This document shows, one piece after another, positions 1 to 8,563 of a DNA stretch of 64,000 nucleotides. Under the pieces are notes generated by a model. It saw only the letters and a list, made by a program, of their open reading frames with translations, did not search any database and was not told where the DNA came from. Positions within the stretch are counted from its first letter, which is position 1, and every line of letters begins with the position of its first letter. The stretch is from an uncultured Alistipes sp. (GTDB lineage: Bacteria > Bacteroidota > Bacteroidia > Bacteroidales > UBA932): contig URSC01000002.1 of the NCBI GenBank assembly GCA_900550465.1, forward strand, positions 124,001-188,000, in the 5' to 3' direction. The translations under genes were made by a program, and so were the position numbers.

Positions 1-479
1 GCCGGAACAAATTCTCCAGAAAACATAGACTCAAGACGCACACTGCCGTTTGACTCTCCGGACTCCCAAAGACTCATTGTCCGCATGGTAAGTCTTGCTA
101 TCCTGCCTATGCCGGAATGCGTCTGTTCTGATAAATCCGGAGGAACAGCAGAACCTGTCAGGATAAACTGCCCGGGAGACCGTCTGTGGCTGGTCTCGAA
201 TCTGACAGTATCCCACAATGACGGTGCCAGCTGCCACTCGTCGATCACCCTCGGAACTGCTCCTTGAAGCAGTACCTGAGGATCCGTCTCCGCTAATATA
301 AGATTTGCCTGACGGTTTTTCGGCTCGTCCATATAAATAATGCTTCCGGCCTGCTGCTCTGCCGTCGTAGTCTTGCCGCACCACTTCGGACCTTGAATCA
401 GTACAGCTCCCGATGCCTCCAATTGTTCACTGAGAAGCTTGTCGGCAATTCGTTTTCTGTATGTAATAGGCTCTTCCAT
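1..479 (-). CDS. AAA ATPase with DUF4143-type layout, 3' part outside the window
   Basis: The reading frame opens with ATG at 479 and stays open to the window edge, so only about 159 N-terminal residues are visible. The Walker A motif GPKWCGKT lies near residue 30. The Walker B-like VIDEWQ follows around residue 80, and the sensor-like FILTGS near residue 110. This order is that of the AAA_14/DUF4143 family, found widely in Bacteroidetes and often linked to restriction-like or toxin-like domains, with no settled cellular role. A TATATTTG box sits upstream. The protein is distinct from the complete DUF4143 ATPase at 7292-8563, which has a different Walker A (GVRQAGKS). The family call is firm; the function is unknown. 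Confidence 0.85.
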   Translation of the reverse strand, partial: MEEPITYRKRIADKLLSEQLEASGAVLIQGPKWCGKTTTAEQQAGSIIYMDEPKNRQANLILAETDPQVLLQGAVPRVIDEWQLAPSLWDTVRFETSHRRSPGQFILTGSAVPPDLSEQTHSGIGRIARLTMRTMSLWESGESNGSVRLESMFSGEFVP

Positions 480-500
480 CAGCGTTATTTTTGACTTTTG

Positions 501-508
501 CAAATATA
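501..508 (-). promoter_or_regulatory. Bacteroidetes -7 box (TATATTTG) for the DUF4143 ATPase
   Basis: On the minus strand TATATTTG matches the TAnnTTTG consensus and lies 21 bases before the ATG at 479. No clear TTTG -33 element is seen at the expected distance. Confidence 0.5.
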
Positions 509-548
509 ACACTAAATATTGAAATAAAATAATTTACGAAGACTTATT

Positions 549-674
549 CACCAAGTTGGACTGTTTTCATTCACCAAGTTGGACTGTTTTCATTCACCAA
601 GTTGGACTGTTTTCATTCACCAAGTTGGACTGTTTTCATTCACCAAGTTGGACTGTTTTCATTCACCAAGTCGG
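549..674. repeat. 23-bp tandem repeat, five perfect units plus one diverged
   Basis: Units begin with CACCAAGTTGG at 549, 572, 595, 618 and 641, and a diverged unit (CACCAAGTCGG) starts at 664. Each unit holds the small inverted repeat CCAA-G-TTGG. The last, diverged unit supplies the final codons and TGA stop of the glycosyltransferase ending at 659. Open frames through the array are repeat translations and are not taken as genes. The rest of 480-658 holds only the promoter of the upstream ATPase. Confidence 0.9.
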
Positions 675-1975
675 CCGTTATTCATCTGCTGGCGGGCGAG
701 GAGCTCGCGGGTGCGGAGGGAGTCCTTGTAGGCGTTGTGGGCGTTGATCCTGGAGATGTCCAGGGCGGCGTCGGAGTTTCCGCCCCAGCGGCGGCAGCTG
801 TATACCGGGGCGTAGATGCGGCAGAGGCGGTACTCACGGGTCAGGCGGAGCACTACGCCGTAGTCCTCGCCGTAGGAGACGTTCTCGAAGCCGCCGGCCG
901 AGCGCAGGGTAGCGGCGTGGAAGGCGCGGGGAGCACCGAGGCCGTTGATGCGCAAGGCGTTGTTGTGGCCGTTGGAGTCGGTCCACTCGCGGTGGTCGAT
1001 GATGCCTGGCGGTATGGGCCGCAGGTCGAAGTCAGTCATCATGTAGCTGCCGATGACCACGGCGCACCGCTCGCGGCGGAACACTTCCACAATCCGCTGC
1101 AGGGTATCGGGCCCGCTATACATGTCGTCGCTGTCGAGCTGCACGGCATAGCGTCCGCAAGCCGGATGGCTGATGCCGGCGTTCCAGCAGCCGCCGATGC
1201 CCAGACCGCTCTCCTCCGGGATAAGGTGAATCACCCGGCTGTCGGACGAGGCAAGTTCATCTATCCTTTCCGATGTTCCGTCGGTGGAATAATTGTCTAT
1301 CACTATGACATTGAACAGGAAATCCGTCTGCTGCGAGAGTGCCGAGCGGAGCGCGTCCTGGATCGTGGCCGCACGGTTGAGCACGGGGATGACGACCGAG
1401 GCCTCTACGGCATAGGAGGCGTCATCCTCCCCGACCGTCCGCGTCCGCTGCGGCAGCCACGCCCCTATTTTCCTTAAATGGTCCGTGAAGATGGCCTCCA
1501 TCTCTATCTGCGCCTCCCGGTTCCGCGGGTCCACATAGTCGAACTGCTTCTGCCCCGAAGCCCTCGCATCCACCTCGTCCACCCCGTAGAGCGTCTGCGG
1601 CAGATGCACCAGCGCTCCGTGCCGCGAGAGGAAGAGCCTCAGCGAATACCACCGGCCGTATTTCAGCACCGTGCCGTCTCCTGCATTGTCCTCCGCCGTC
1701 TCCTGTTCCCATTTCCGCATCAGAGCCTCATTCACAGCCACTATCGCCCCGAAGTCGAAGTCCTCCCGCACACTGCCCGGCTGACAGTCATTGACCGGAT
1801 TGTCCTTCCGCCGGCCGTCCGACGTCCGCAGCCAGTAGTCACAGTACACCATCACCGCCCCGGCCCGAGCAGCCTCCTCCAGCAGCCTTCCGCCGGCCTC
1901 CCGGGCATCATACATTTCCCGCTCCGGCCCCACCCGCAGCAGAACATATCCATTGTCTCTGTCAATTATTTCCAT
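659..1975 (-). CDS. Family 2 glycosyltransferase with an extra N-terminal half
   Basis: The protein has 438 residues. The C-terminal part from about residue 190 is a GT-A fold family 2 domain: [20 protein letters not shown], then [13 protein letters not shown], then the metal-binding LDSDDMYSG, then [10 protein letters not shown] and [12 protein letters not shown]. It should transfer a sugar from a nucleotide sugar to an unknown acceptor. The N-terminal 180 residues also look like the second half of a GT-A domain (MVYCDYW, then [10 protein letters not shown]) but lack a complete donor site. No signal peptide or membrane segment is seen, so it is probably cytosolic. The C-terminus NGRLGE is encoded by the diverged end unit of the tandem repeat. 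It has no operon partner here. The GT2 call is sure; the substrate is unknown. Confidence 0.88.
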   Translation of the reverse strand: MEIIDRDNGYVLLRVGPEREMYDAREAGGRLLEEAARAGAVMVYCDYWLRTSDGRRKDNPVNDCQPGSVREDFDFGAIVAVNEALMRKWEQETAEDNAGDGTVLKYGRWYSLRLFLSRHGALVHLPQTLYGVDEVDARASGQKQFDYVDPRNREAQIEMEAIFTDHLRKIGAWLPQRTRTVGEDDASYAVEASVVIPVLNRAATIQDALRSALSQQTDFLFNVIVIDNYSTDGTSERIDELASSDSRVIHLIPEESGLGIGGCWNAGISHPACGRYAVQLDSDDMYSGPDTLQRIVEVFRRERCAVVIGSYMMTDFDLRPIPPGIIDHREWTDSNGHNNALRINGLGAPRAFHAATLRSAGGFENVSYGEDYGVVLRLTREYRLCRIYAPVYSCRRWGGNSDAALDISRINAHNAYKDSLRTRELLARQQMNNGRLGE

Positions 1976-1994
1976 ATCTTTCTGATTAGCCTCT

Positions 1995-2002
1995 CAAAGA
2001 TA
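1995..2002 (-). promoter_or_regulatory. -7 box (TATCTTTG) for the glycosyltransferase
   Basis: The minus strand reads TATCTTTG, an exact TAnnTTTG match, 19 bases before the ATG at 1975. No TTTG is found about 20 bases upstream. Confidence 0.5.
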
Positions 2003-2026
2003 GTAAATGTTTTCATGTGAATTTGC

Positions 2027-2200
2027 GTAACGGCAAGCAGAGAAGCGGCCTAAAAATGCAATTATCTTTAAATCATCAAGTTACAATTAGAGCGTGTGCT
2101 TTCGGAAGTGTCAAAAATATCCGAAAAGCACTCGTTGCATTTGTAAAGGCCTGTCTATCGAAGCATTACAAAACGAAGCCGCTGCAGTACTTACCGTTGC
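2027..2200. repeat. 174-bp element with terminal inverted repeats and internal hairpin, copy 1
   Basis: The left end GTAACGGCAAG and right end CTTACCGTTGC form a nearly perfect inverted repeat. Just inside are AGCAGAGAAGCG and CAGTACTTACCG, shared almost exactly with copy 2 at 14226-14398. Between them lies an internal hairpin (GTGCTTTCGG 2096-2105 with CCGAAAAGCAC 2121-2131) at offset 69 to 104 from the left end, the same offset as in copy 2. The middle sequence otherwise differs. This fills most of the gene-free stretch 1976-2350. It could be a small non-autonomous mobile element or a structured RNA; no transposase is nearby. The 91-residue frame over it (2017-2292) is not credible. Confidence 0.65.
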
Positions 2201-2350
2201 CAGGCCATCACGCATCCCTTAGTTGTTCTTGTTTATCAGGTTTACGACGACCTTCACCATCATGTCCTTCTCTTCCGTGCGGCTTTCGGTAAGTCACAAT
2301 CTTATCATTCAATTCCATACCTCAACACTTTAAACAGATTACACAAATTA

Positions 2351-4846
2351 TCAGATGAACCGGCCGGTGACACTGGAAGGGCAGCGGCGGATGTCGTCAG
2401 GAGTGCCGGCTGCCACGATGCGGCCGCCTTCCTCGCCGCCGCCGGGCCCCATGTCGATGACGTAGTCGGCTGAGCGGATGACATCGATGTCGTGCTCGAT
2501 GACGATGACCGTGGCGCCGTGGTCTATCAGGCTCTGGAAGACCTGCAGCAGGGTTTGTACGTCGGCAGGATGCAGTCCTATGGTCGGCTCGTCGAACACG
2601 AAGACCGAATCGTCCTGGCCGCGTCCCATCTCGCTGGCCAGCTTGAGACGCTGGGCCTCGCCGCCCGACAGTCCGGGAGTCTGCTCGCCGAGAGTCAGAT
2701 AGCCCAAGCCAAGGTCCTGGAGCACCTGAAGCCGCTGACGCACAGTTCTGAGATCCCCGCACGCCACGAGAGCGTCGCTGACATCCATCGCCATCAATTC
2801 GGGAAGAGAGTGATAGGTTCCCTCGAAATTCTCCCGGCGGATACGGTAAGCCGCCTTGGAATAGCGGGAGCCGCGGCAGTCCGGGCAGGGTATGTCCACG
2901 TCGGGCAGGAACTGTACGTCGAGGTTGATTACACCAGTACCGTCACAGGTAGGACAGCGCAGACGGCCGGTATTGTAGGAGAAATCCCCATCCTTCCAGC
3001 CGGCGGCCTTAGCGTCGGGCGTGCGGGCGTAGACCTTGCGCAGCTCGTCGTGTACGTTGGCGTATGTAGCTACGGTAGAGCGGATATTGATGCCTATGGG
3101 CGTTGCGTCTATAAGTTTGGCGTGCCGGATACCGTCGGCCTGTACGGACAGCACGTGGCCAGGCAACTTGCCGCCCGAAACCATCGCCTGCAAACCCGGC
3201 ACCAGACTCTCCAGTATCAGAGTCGTCTTGCCCGAGCCCGACACTCCGGTCACCACGGTCAGCCGCCCCTTGGGGATATCCACCTCTAACGGCTTCACCG
3301 TATGTATCGCAGCCGTCGAGATATGGATACGTCCGTAAGCAAACATCTCGGATTCAGCCGCCCGCTTCCGGGCACTCACCCCTGCCAGCCCGGTCAGAAA
3401 CGGGCCTATCTTCGAATCCGGACACCGTCCGATATCCTCCAGCGTCCCCTGCGCTATCACCTGTCCGCCCGAAGAACCGGCCCCGGGCCCCATCTCTATC
3501 ATCCAGTCCGACTCCTTGAGTATCTGCACATCGTGGTCCACGAGCACTATCGAATTGCCGTCGGCTATCAGGTCCTTCATCACCCCTGCCAGCCCGACGA
3601 TATTGGCCGGATGCAGCCCTATCGACGGCTCGTCCAGCACATAGAGCACCCCTGTGGTACGGTTACGCACCGCCCTGGCCAGCTGCATCCTCTGCCGCTC
3701 CCCGGTCGAAAGCGTGGACGAAGCGCGGTCCAGACTCAGATACCCCACACCCAGATCCAGCAGCCGCACCGAAGCATCCAGGAACGACTCGCAGATCCTC
3801 TCAGCCATCGGACGCATCTCCTCCGGCAGGGAAGCCGGCACCCCGCGCACCCATTCCACCAGCTCCCGCAGACTCATCCGGCACGCCTCGTCTATGGAAA
3901 TGCCCCGGACCCTAGGAGCGCGGGCGGCCTCGGAGAAACGCGAGCCCCCGCAATCAGGACACGGCCCGGTCCTAAGGAACCGCTCCACCCGCTTCATCCC
4001 CTTCTCGTCCTTGACCTTCGCAAGGGCGTTCTGCACGGTATAGACGGCATTGTAGTAGGTAAAATCCAATTCCCCGGCCTGGTTGGTATTCTTCGAATGG
4101 TAGAATATATGCTTCTTCTCGGCCGGTCCATGAAAGACAATATCCCGCTCCTTCGGGGTCAACTGGTTGAAAGGCACGTCCGTACGCACTCCCATCGCCC
4201 GGCAGACATCGGTCATCAGGGACCACATCAGGGTATTCCACGGCAGCACCGCACCCTGGTCGATGCTCAGGGTCTCGTCCGGCACCAGGGTGGACTCATC
4301 CACGGTGCGGACAGTTCCGGTGCCGTCGCAAGCAGGACAGGCACCGCTGCTGTTGAAGGACAATTCCTCAGCGGACGGTGCGTAGAAATGCGCCCCGCAC
4401 TCCGGGCAGACCAGTTCCAGACCGGCCGCCACATTGAGCGACGGTGTCACGTAATGCCCGTTCGGGCAGCGGTGTGAGGCCAGGCGCGAATAGATCAGGC
4501 GCAGCATGTTGAGCAGCTCCGTCCCAGTGCCGAAGGTGCTGCGGATACCCGGCACCGCCGGCCTCTGGTGCATGGCCAGGGCCGCCGGCACGTAGAGCAC
4601 CTCATCCACGCTCGCCCGCGCCGCCTGAGTCATTCTCCGGCGGGTATATGTCGACAGCGACTCGAGATAGCGCCGCGAGCCCTCCGCATACAGCACCCCG
4701 AGGGCCAGCGAACTCTTGCCCGAGCCCGACACCCCCGCTATCCCCACGACCTTCCCAAGCGGCACGTCCACATCGATATTCTTAAGATTGTGCACCCTCG
4801 CCCCGCGCACCTCTATCCTGTCCGGTCTGTCAATATTTTCTTTCAT
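2351..4846 (-). CDS. UvrA-like ABC ATPase, short class (UvrA2 type)
   Basis: About 831 residues against roughly 940 for housekeeping UvrA. Two ABC ATPase halves are present: Walker A GVSGSGKSS near residue 40 and GVSGSGKTT near residue 525; Walker B VLDEPSIGLHP and VFDEPTIGLHP. Zinc-binding Cys pairs are seen (CPACDGTG, CPDCGGSRF, CPTCDGTG, CPDCRGSRY). The first signature reads LSTGERQR where UvrA has LSGGE; the second is the normal LSGGEAQR. Length and family layout suggest the class that lacks the UvrB-binding insertion, linked in other bacteria to resistance against DNA-binding drugs. The start is the ATG at 4846; a TTG two codons upstream is in frame. It is divergent from the GH92 gene with 54 bases between. 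It is probably not the main repair UvrA. Confidence 0.9.
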   Translation of the reverse strand: MKENIDRPDRIEVRGARVHNLKNIDVDVPLGKVVGIAGVSGSGKSSLALGVLYAEGSRRYLESLSTYTRRRMTQAARASVDEVLYVPAALAMHQRPAVPGIRSTFGTGTELLNMLRLIYSRLASHRCPNGHYVTPSLNVAAGLELVCPECGAHFYAPSAEELSFNSSGACPACDGTGTVRTVDESTLVPDETLSIDQGAVLPWNTLMWSLMTDVCRAMGVRTDVPFNQLTPKERDIVFHGPAEKKHIFYHSKNTNQAGELDFTYYNAVYTVQNALAKVKDEKGMKRVERFLRTGPCPDCGGSRFSEAARAPRVRGISIDEACRMSLRELVEWVRGVPASLPEEMRPMAERICESFLDASVRLLDLGVGYLSLDRASSTLSTGERQRMQLARAVRNRTTGVLYVLDEPSIGLHPANIVGLAGVMKDLIADGNSIVLVDHDVQILKESDWMIEMGPGAGSSGGQVIAQGTLEDIGRCPDSKIGPFLTGLAGVSARKRAAESEMFAYGRIHISTAAIHTVKPLEVDIPKGRLTVVTGVSGSGKTTLILESLVPGLQAMVSGGKLPGHVLSVQADGIRHAKLIDATPIGINIRSTVATYANVHDELRKVYARTPDAKAAGWKDGDFSYNTGRLRCPTCDGTGVINLDVQFLPDVDIPCPDCRGSRYSKAAYRIRRENFEGTYHSLPELMAMDVSDALVACGDLRTVRQRLQVLQDLGLGYLTLGEQTPGLSGGEAQRLKLASEMGRGQDDSVFVFDEPTIGLHPADVQTLLQVFQSLIDHGATVIVIEHDIDVIRSADYVIDMGPGGGEEGGRIVAAGTPDDIRRCPSSVTGRFI

Positions 4847-4888
4847 TGTCAATTTGAATTTATCCTACAAATTTATCAACTTTTTCCA

Positions 4889-4896
4889 TAAATTCG
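4889..4896 (+). promoter_or_regulatory. -7-like box (TAAATTCG) four bases before the GH92 start
   Basis: TAAATTCG resembles TAnnTTTG with one change and ends four bases before the ATG at 4901. The same box with the same spacing precedes the antiporter at 17548. If active, the transcript would be leaderless or nearly so. On the opposite strand TAAATTTG (4869-4876) suits the uvrA-like gene. Confidence 0.4.
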
Positions 4897-4900
4897 CGGT

Positions 4901-7204
4901 ATGAAAAGACAACTCTTCTGTACTCTGGCAATGACAGCGATGACTGTTATCGGAACGGCTGCGGCGGGGACCGACAGCCTCTCGAAATGGGTGAATCCTA
5001 TGATTGGAACAAACGGAATGGGGCATACGTTTCCCGGGGCATGTTATCCTTTCGGAATAGTGCAGCTCAGCCCGGACACGGACACCGTGCCGCACAACAT
5101 CGACGGACGGTATCAGCCCGAGGCCTACCGCTACTGCGCCGGCTACCAGTACGGCGACAGCACGATAGTGGGCTTCAGCCACACGCATTTCAGCGGGACT
5201 GGACACTCGGACCTCGGGGACGTGCTGCTGATGCCCACCACCGGTGAGCTGAAACTGAGGCCAGGAACGGCGGCCGACCCTGATGCGGGATACCGTTCCC
5301 GATACTCACATGAGCGGGAAGTGGCCCGGCCGGGATACTACGAGGCCTTCCTGGAGGACTACGGCATACGGGCGCAGCTGACGGCCACCCCGAGGACAGG
5401 CGTACACCGCTACACCTACCCCGAGGGCGCCTCGGAGCAGCGGATCATCCTCGACCTCATCCACGGCATCTACAACTACGACGGCAAGGTGCTCTGGGCC
5501 CAGATCCGCGTCGAGAACGACACCCTGCTGACCGGCTACCGCATCACCAACGGCTGGGCGCGGACCAACTACACCTATTTCGCGATATCGTTTTCAAGGC
5601 CAATACGCGAGTACGGCTACAAGGAATTCGGGAAGGTACTCTACAACGGGTTCTACCGCAAGTTCGACCTGGAGCACAATTTCCCGGAAATCGGAGGCAG
5701 GAAGATAGCGGCCTGGTTCGAATTCGACCCCTCGGAGGGCCGGGAGCTGGAGGTGAAGGTCGCCCTGTCGGGGGTGAGCACCGCCGGAGCGGTCAGGAAT
5801 CTGGAGGCGGAGGCGGCAGGGAAGGATTTTGAGACCGTGGCGGCCGAGGCCGGGGCAGCCTGGGACAATGCCCTCTCGGTCATTGAGGCCGAGGGCAATA
5901 AGGACCAGCTGTCCATGCTCTACACCTCCCTCTACCACACAATGATCAACCCCTCGGTCTACTGCGACACGGACGGACTCTACCGGGGAGTGGACGGCAA
6001 CATCCACCGCGCGGAGGGCTTCACGAACTACACCATTTTCTCCACCTGGGACACCTTCCGGGCCCTGCACCCGCTCTACAACATCATCCAGCGGGAGCGC
6101 AGCCATGACATCATCGAGTCCATGATCGCCCACTCCGAGCAGAGCGTCCACGGAGCCCTGCCGGTATGGAGCCACAACGCCAACGAGAACTGGTGCATGA
6201 TCGGCTACCACAGTGTCTCCGTCCTCGCCGACGCCATCGCCGCCGGCATCCCTGTCGATACGGCCCGGGCCCTGAAAGCCATGGTGCACAGCTCCTCCAT
6301 ACCCTACTACGAGGGCACCGGCGAGATGATGCGCCTCGGGTACGTGCCCATGGAGGCCTCCGGCAGCTCGGCCTCGGTGACCCTCGAATACGCCTACGAC
6401 GACTGGACCGTCTACCGGACAGCGGCTGACGCGGGTCAGGCCGACATCGCAGAGCAGTACCTGAAACGCTCCGGCAACTGGCGCAACGTCTTCGACCCCG
6501 GGACCCGCCACGCCCGTCCCCGCCACGAGGACGGCACCTTCAAGACTGACTTCGAGCTGCTCAGCACCCACGGCCAGGGCTTCATCGAGGGCAACTCCCT
6601 CAACTACTCCTTCTACGTGCCCCATGACGTACCCGGCCTGATAGAGGCCATGGGCGGAGCAGAGCAGTTCGAGGCTAACCTCGACACCCTGTTCACCATG
6701 CACCTGCCCGACGAGTTCTTCGCCGGCACCGAGGACGTCACCCGCGAAGGCATCCTCGGCGGCTACGTCCACGGCAACGAGCCCAGCCACCACATTCCCT
6801 TCCTCTACGCCTGGACCACTAATCCCTGGAAGACCCAGTACTGGCAGCGCGAGATCATGAACCGGATGTACCGCAACAACATCGACGGCCTCTGCGGCAA
6901 CGACGACTGCGGCCAGATGTCCGCCTGGTACATATTCTCGGCCATGGGATTCTACCCCGTATGCCCCGGCAGCGGAGAGTACATCCTCGGAGCCCCCTAC
7001 CTGCCCTACATGAAGATCAACCTTGAAAACGGCCGGACCCTCGAGATAAAAGCCCCGAAAGTCTCCGACCGCAACCGCTACGTCCGCTCCGTCAGCCTCA
7101 ACGGCACAAGGTTAAAGCCCGGAGAGGACGGCGTCCTGAAACTCACCATCGGCCAGATACTCGCCGGCGGCCTCCTCGAGTTCGAGATGAGTGCCCGGCA
7201 CTGA
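4901..7204 (+). CDS. GH92 exo-alpha-mannosidase, secreted
   Basis: The protein has 767 residues with an N-terminal signal peptide ending near AAAG. The mature N-terminus reads VNPMIGTNGMGHTFPGA, typical of the GH92 beta-sandwich domain. The (alpha/alpha)6 part carries the family marks GNEPSHH and GNDDCGQMSAW, with the acidic catalytic region around these. GH92 enzymes are calcium-dependent inverting exo-mannosidases acting on alpha-1,2/1,3 and other alpha-mannosidic linkages of N-glycans and yeast mannan. With no lipobox it is probably periplasmic. It stands alone, without a SusCD pair beside it. Linkage specificity cannot be read from the sequence. Confidence 0.93.
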   Translation: MKRQLFCTLAMTAMTVIGTAAAGTDSLSKWVNPMIGTNGMGHTFPGACYPFGIVQLSPDTDTVPHNIDGRYQPEAYRYCAGYQYGDSTIVGFSHTHFSGTGHSDLGDVLLMPTTGELKLRPGTAADPDAGYRSRYSHEREVARPGYYEAFLEDYGIRAQLTATPRTGVHRYTYPEGASEQRIILDLIHGIYNYDGKVLWAQIRVENDTLLTGYRITNGWARTNYTYFAISFSRPIREYGYKEFGKVLYNGFYRKFDLEHNFPEIGGRKIAAWFEFDPSEGRELEVKVALSGVSTAGAVRNLEAEAAGKDFETVAAEAGAAWDNALSVIEAEGNKDQLSMLYTSLYHTMINPSVYCDTDGLYRGVDGNIHRAEGFTNYTIFSTWDTFRALHPLYNIIQRERSHDIIESMIAHSEQSVHGALPVWSHNANENWCMIGYHSVSVLADAIAAGIPVDTARALKAMVHSSSIPYYEGTGEMMRLGYVPMEASGSSASVTLEYAYDDWTVYRTAADAGQADIAEQYLKRSGNWRNVFDPGTRHARPRHEDGTFKTDFELLSTHGQGFIEGNSLNYSFYVPHDVPGLIEAMGGAEQFEANLDTLFTMHLPDEFFAGTEDVTREGILGGYVHGNEPSHHIPFLYAWTTNPWKTQYWQREIMNRMYRNNIDGLCGNDDCGQMSAWYIFSAMGFYPVCPGSGEYILGAPYLPYMKINLENGRTLEIKAPKVSDRNRYVRSVSLNGTRLKPGEDGVLKLTIGQILAGGLLEFEMSARH

Positions 7205-7228
7205 TTTTTATATTGGTAATATAAAAAT
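7204..7228. terminator. AT-rich inverted repeat after the GH92 gene
   Basis: TTTTTATATT (7205-7214) and AATATAAAAA (7218-7227) are perfect 10-bp arms with a GGT loop and an extra A-T pair outside. It directly follows the GH92 stop. A second, looser AT-rich inverted repeat follows at about 7236-7259. It could be a weak terminator, or an operator for the ATPase gene downstream. Confidence 0.4.
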
Positions 7229-7263
7229 TTAACCATTTTTATATATCAGCAATATAAATTTGC

Positions 7264-7271
7264 TATATTTG
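7264..7271 (+). promoter_or_regulatory. -7 box (TATATTTG) for the DUF4143 ATPase
   Basis: An exact TAnnTTTG match 20 bases before the ATG at 7292, just after the AT-rich inverted repeats. The same octamer precedes the other DUF4143 gene at the window start. Confidence 0.5.
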
Positions 7272-7291
7272 CGGTAGCAAAATATCCGCAC

Positions 7292-8563
7292 ATGGCAATA
7301 ACAATCGATACATTCCGGATACTGATAAGCGAGGGACAGGAACTTCTCAGAGACATTGACCTGTATGACAGGCAGTTCGAATTTGAGGGCAGCGGCCGAT
7401 ACGTCCTTACAGGCGTGCGGCAGGCTGGCAAGTCCTACATGCTGTTCAAACGGGCAAGGCAGCTGATGTCCGAAGGCCGTCTCCCGGAAGAATTCATCTA
7501 CATCGATTTCGACGACGAGCGTCTCATAGGAATGGATGCCGGCGACTTCGACACGATACTCCAGGCATACAGAAGCACCGGCGGGCAAAAGCCGATACTG
7601 ATGTTAGACGAGATACAGAACATAGAGGGCTGGGAGCATTTCGCCCGGAGACTTGCCAACCGGAAGTTTCAGGTATACATCACAGGAAGCAACGCTAAAA
7701 TGCTCAGCCGGGACATACACACGACCCTCGGTGGCAGATACACGGAAGGGACGGTATATCCCTACTCCTTTTCAGAGTATCTTGAGTCACAGGGCATTGT
7801 GCTTAGCCAGGGATGGGAATACAGTTCGGAGAGATTCAAGGTCATGGAAATGCTCTCCCAGTATCTCCTGTGGGGAGGATTCCCTGAGCTCATGCTTTTC
7901 AAGAACAAGAGAAGGTGGCTGAACGACCTGTATGAGAAAATCCTGTTGAACGACATAGTCGTCAGAGGCAGGATCCGCAATGAGACCGCCCTGCGGATGG
8001 TGTTCAAAAGACTCGCCGAGAGCATCGGAAAACCCATAGCCTACAACCGGATAGCCAACCTGATAAAAAGCACCGGAATCAACACTACCCCGGCATCGGT
8101 CATCCAGTATGTCGAAGCCGCCAAAGACGCATACATCCTCCTGCCCATTGAGAACTACGCTACCAAATCTACGGAAAGGGAGACTGTCAAGAAGCATTAC
8201 TTCATTGACAACGGCCTCCTGAGCATTTTCCTCAGCAACACTGCCGCCCCCCTGTTCGAGAACCTCTGCGCCGTCCACCTGAGCAGGACCTACGGAGACA
8301 AACTGTACTTCTACCACAAGAATACCGAAGTCGATTTCTACATACCGGAAGCCGGATACGCCGTACAGGCCTGCGTCACGCTCAGCGACCCCGACACAAA
8401 GGAGAGGGAGGCCCTCGGTCTTGTCCGGCTGGACAAGACCGAGGGCCTTTCGAGGATGGTAATCGTCACCCGCGACGAAGAAGGCTCCATCCCCCTCCCC
8501 GACGGCAGGGCCATAGAAATACTTCCCGTCTGGAAATGGCTGCTACAGAGCCGGGACCTATAG
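7292..8563 (+). CDS. AAA ATPase with C-terminal DUF4143
   Basis: 423 residues. The AAA_14 domain has Walker A GVRQAGKS near residue 41, Walker B MLDEIQNIEGW near residue 100 and the sensor YITGSNAKML. The C-terminal DUF4143 half ends in a restriction-endonuclease-like block (KLYFYHKNTEVDFYIPEAGY) with the acidic residue pattern common in this family. Biochemical role is not established; such genes are frequent and variable in Bacteroidetes genomes. Base composition is lower in GC than the GH92 gene before it, suggesting acquisition. The 3' end overlaps the convergent propeller gene by six bases. A perfect 18-bp inverted repeat lies in its coding sequence at 8409-8448. Confidence 0.88.
   Translation: MAITIDTFRILISEGQELLRDIDLYDRQFEFEGSGRYVLTGVRQAGKSYMLFKRARQLMSEGRLPEEFIYIDFDDERLIGMDAGDFDTILQAYRSTGGQKPILMLDEIQNIEGWEHFARRLANRKFQVYITGSNAKMLSRDIHTTLGGRYTEGTVYPYSFSEYLESQGIVLSQGWEYSSERFKVMEMLSQYLLWGGFPELMLFKNKRRWLNDLYEKILLNDIVVRGRIRNETALRMVFKRLAESIGKPIAYNRIANLIKSTGINTTPASVIQYVEAAKDAYILLPIENYATKSTERETVKKHYFIDNGLLSIFLSNTAAPLFENLCAVHLSRTYGDKLYFYHKNTEVDFYIPEAGYAVQACVTLSDPDTKEREALGLVRLDKTEGLSRMVIVTRDEEGSIPLPDGRAIEILPVWKWLLQSRDL
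8409..8448. repeat. Perfect 18-bp inverted repeat with 4-nt loop inside a coding region
   Basis: The left arm 8409-8426 (AGGCCCTCGGTCTTGTCC) and right arm 8431-8448 are exact reverse complements around the loop GGCT. The stretch encodes EALGLVRLDKTEGLS near the C-terminus of the DUF4143 protein. It is followed by TTTCG and not by a long T run, so it is not a standard terminator. Confidence 0.85.

Noticed and set aside
556..1477. Plus-strand frames with repeated [16 protein letters not shown]
   Set aside because: They are translations of the 23-bp tandem repeat and the antisense strand of the glycosyltransferase gene.
2017..2292. 91-codon plus-strand frame
   Set aside because: It lies over the inverted-end element, has no family features and no promoter, and the copy at 14226 keeps no such frame.
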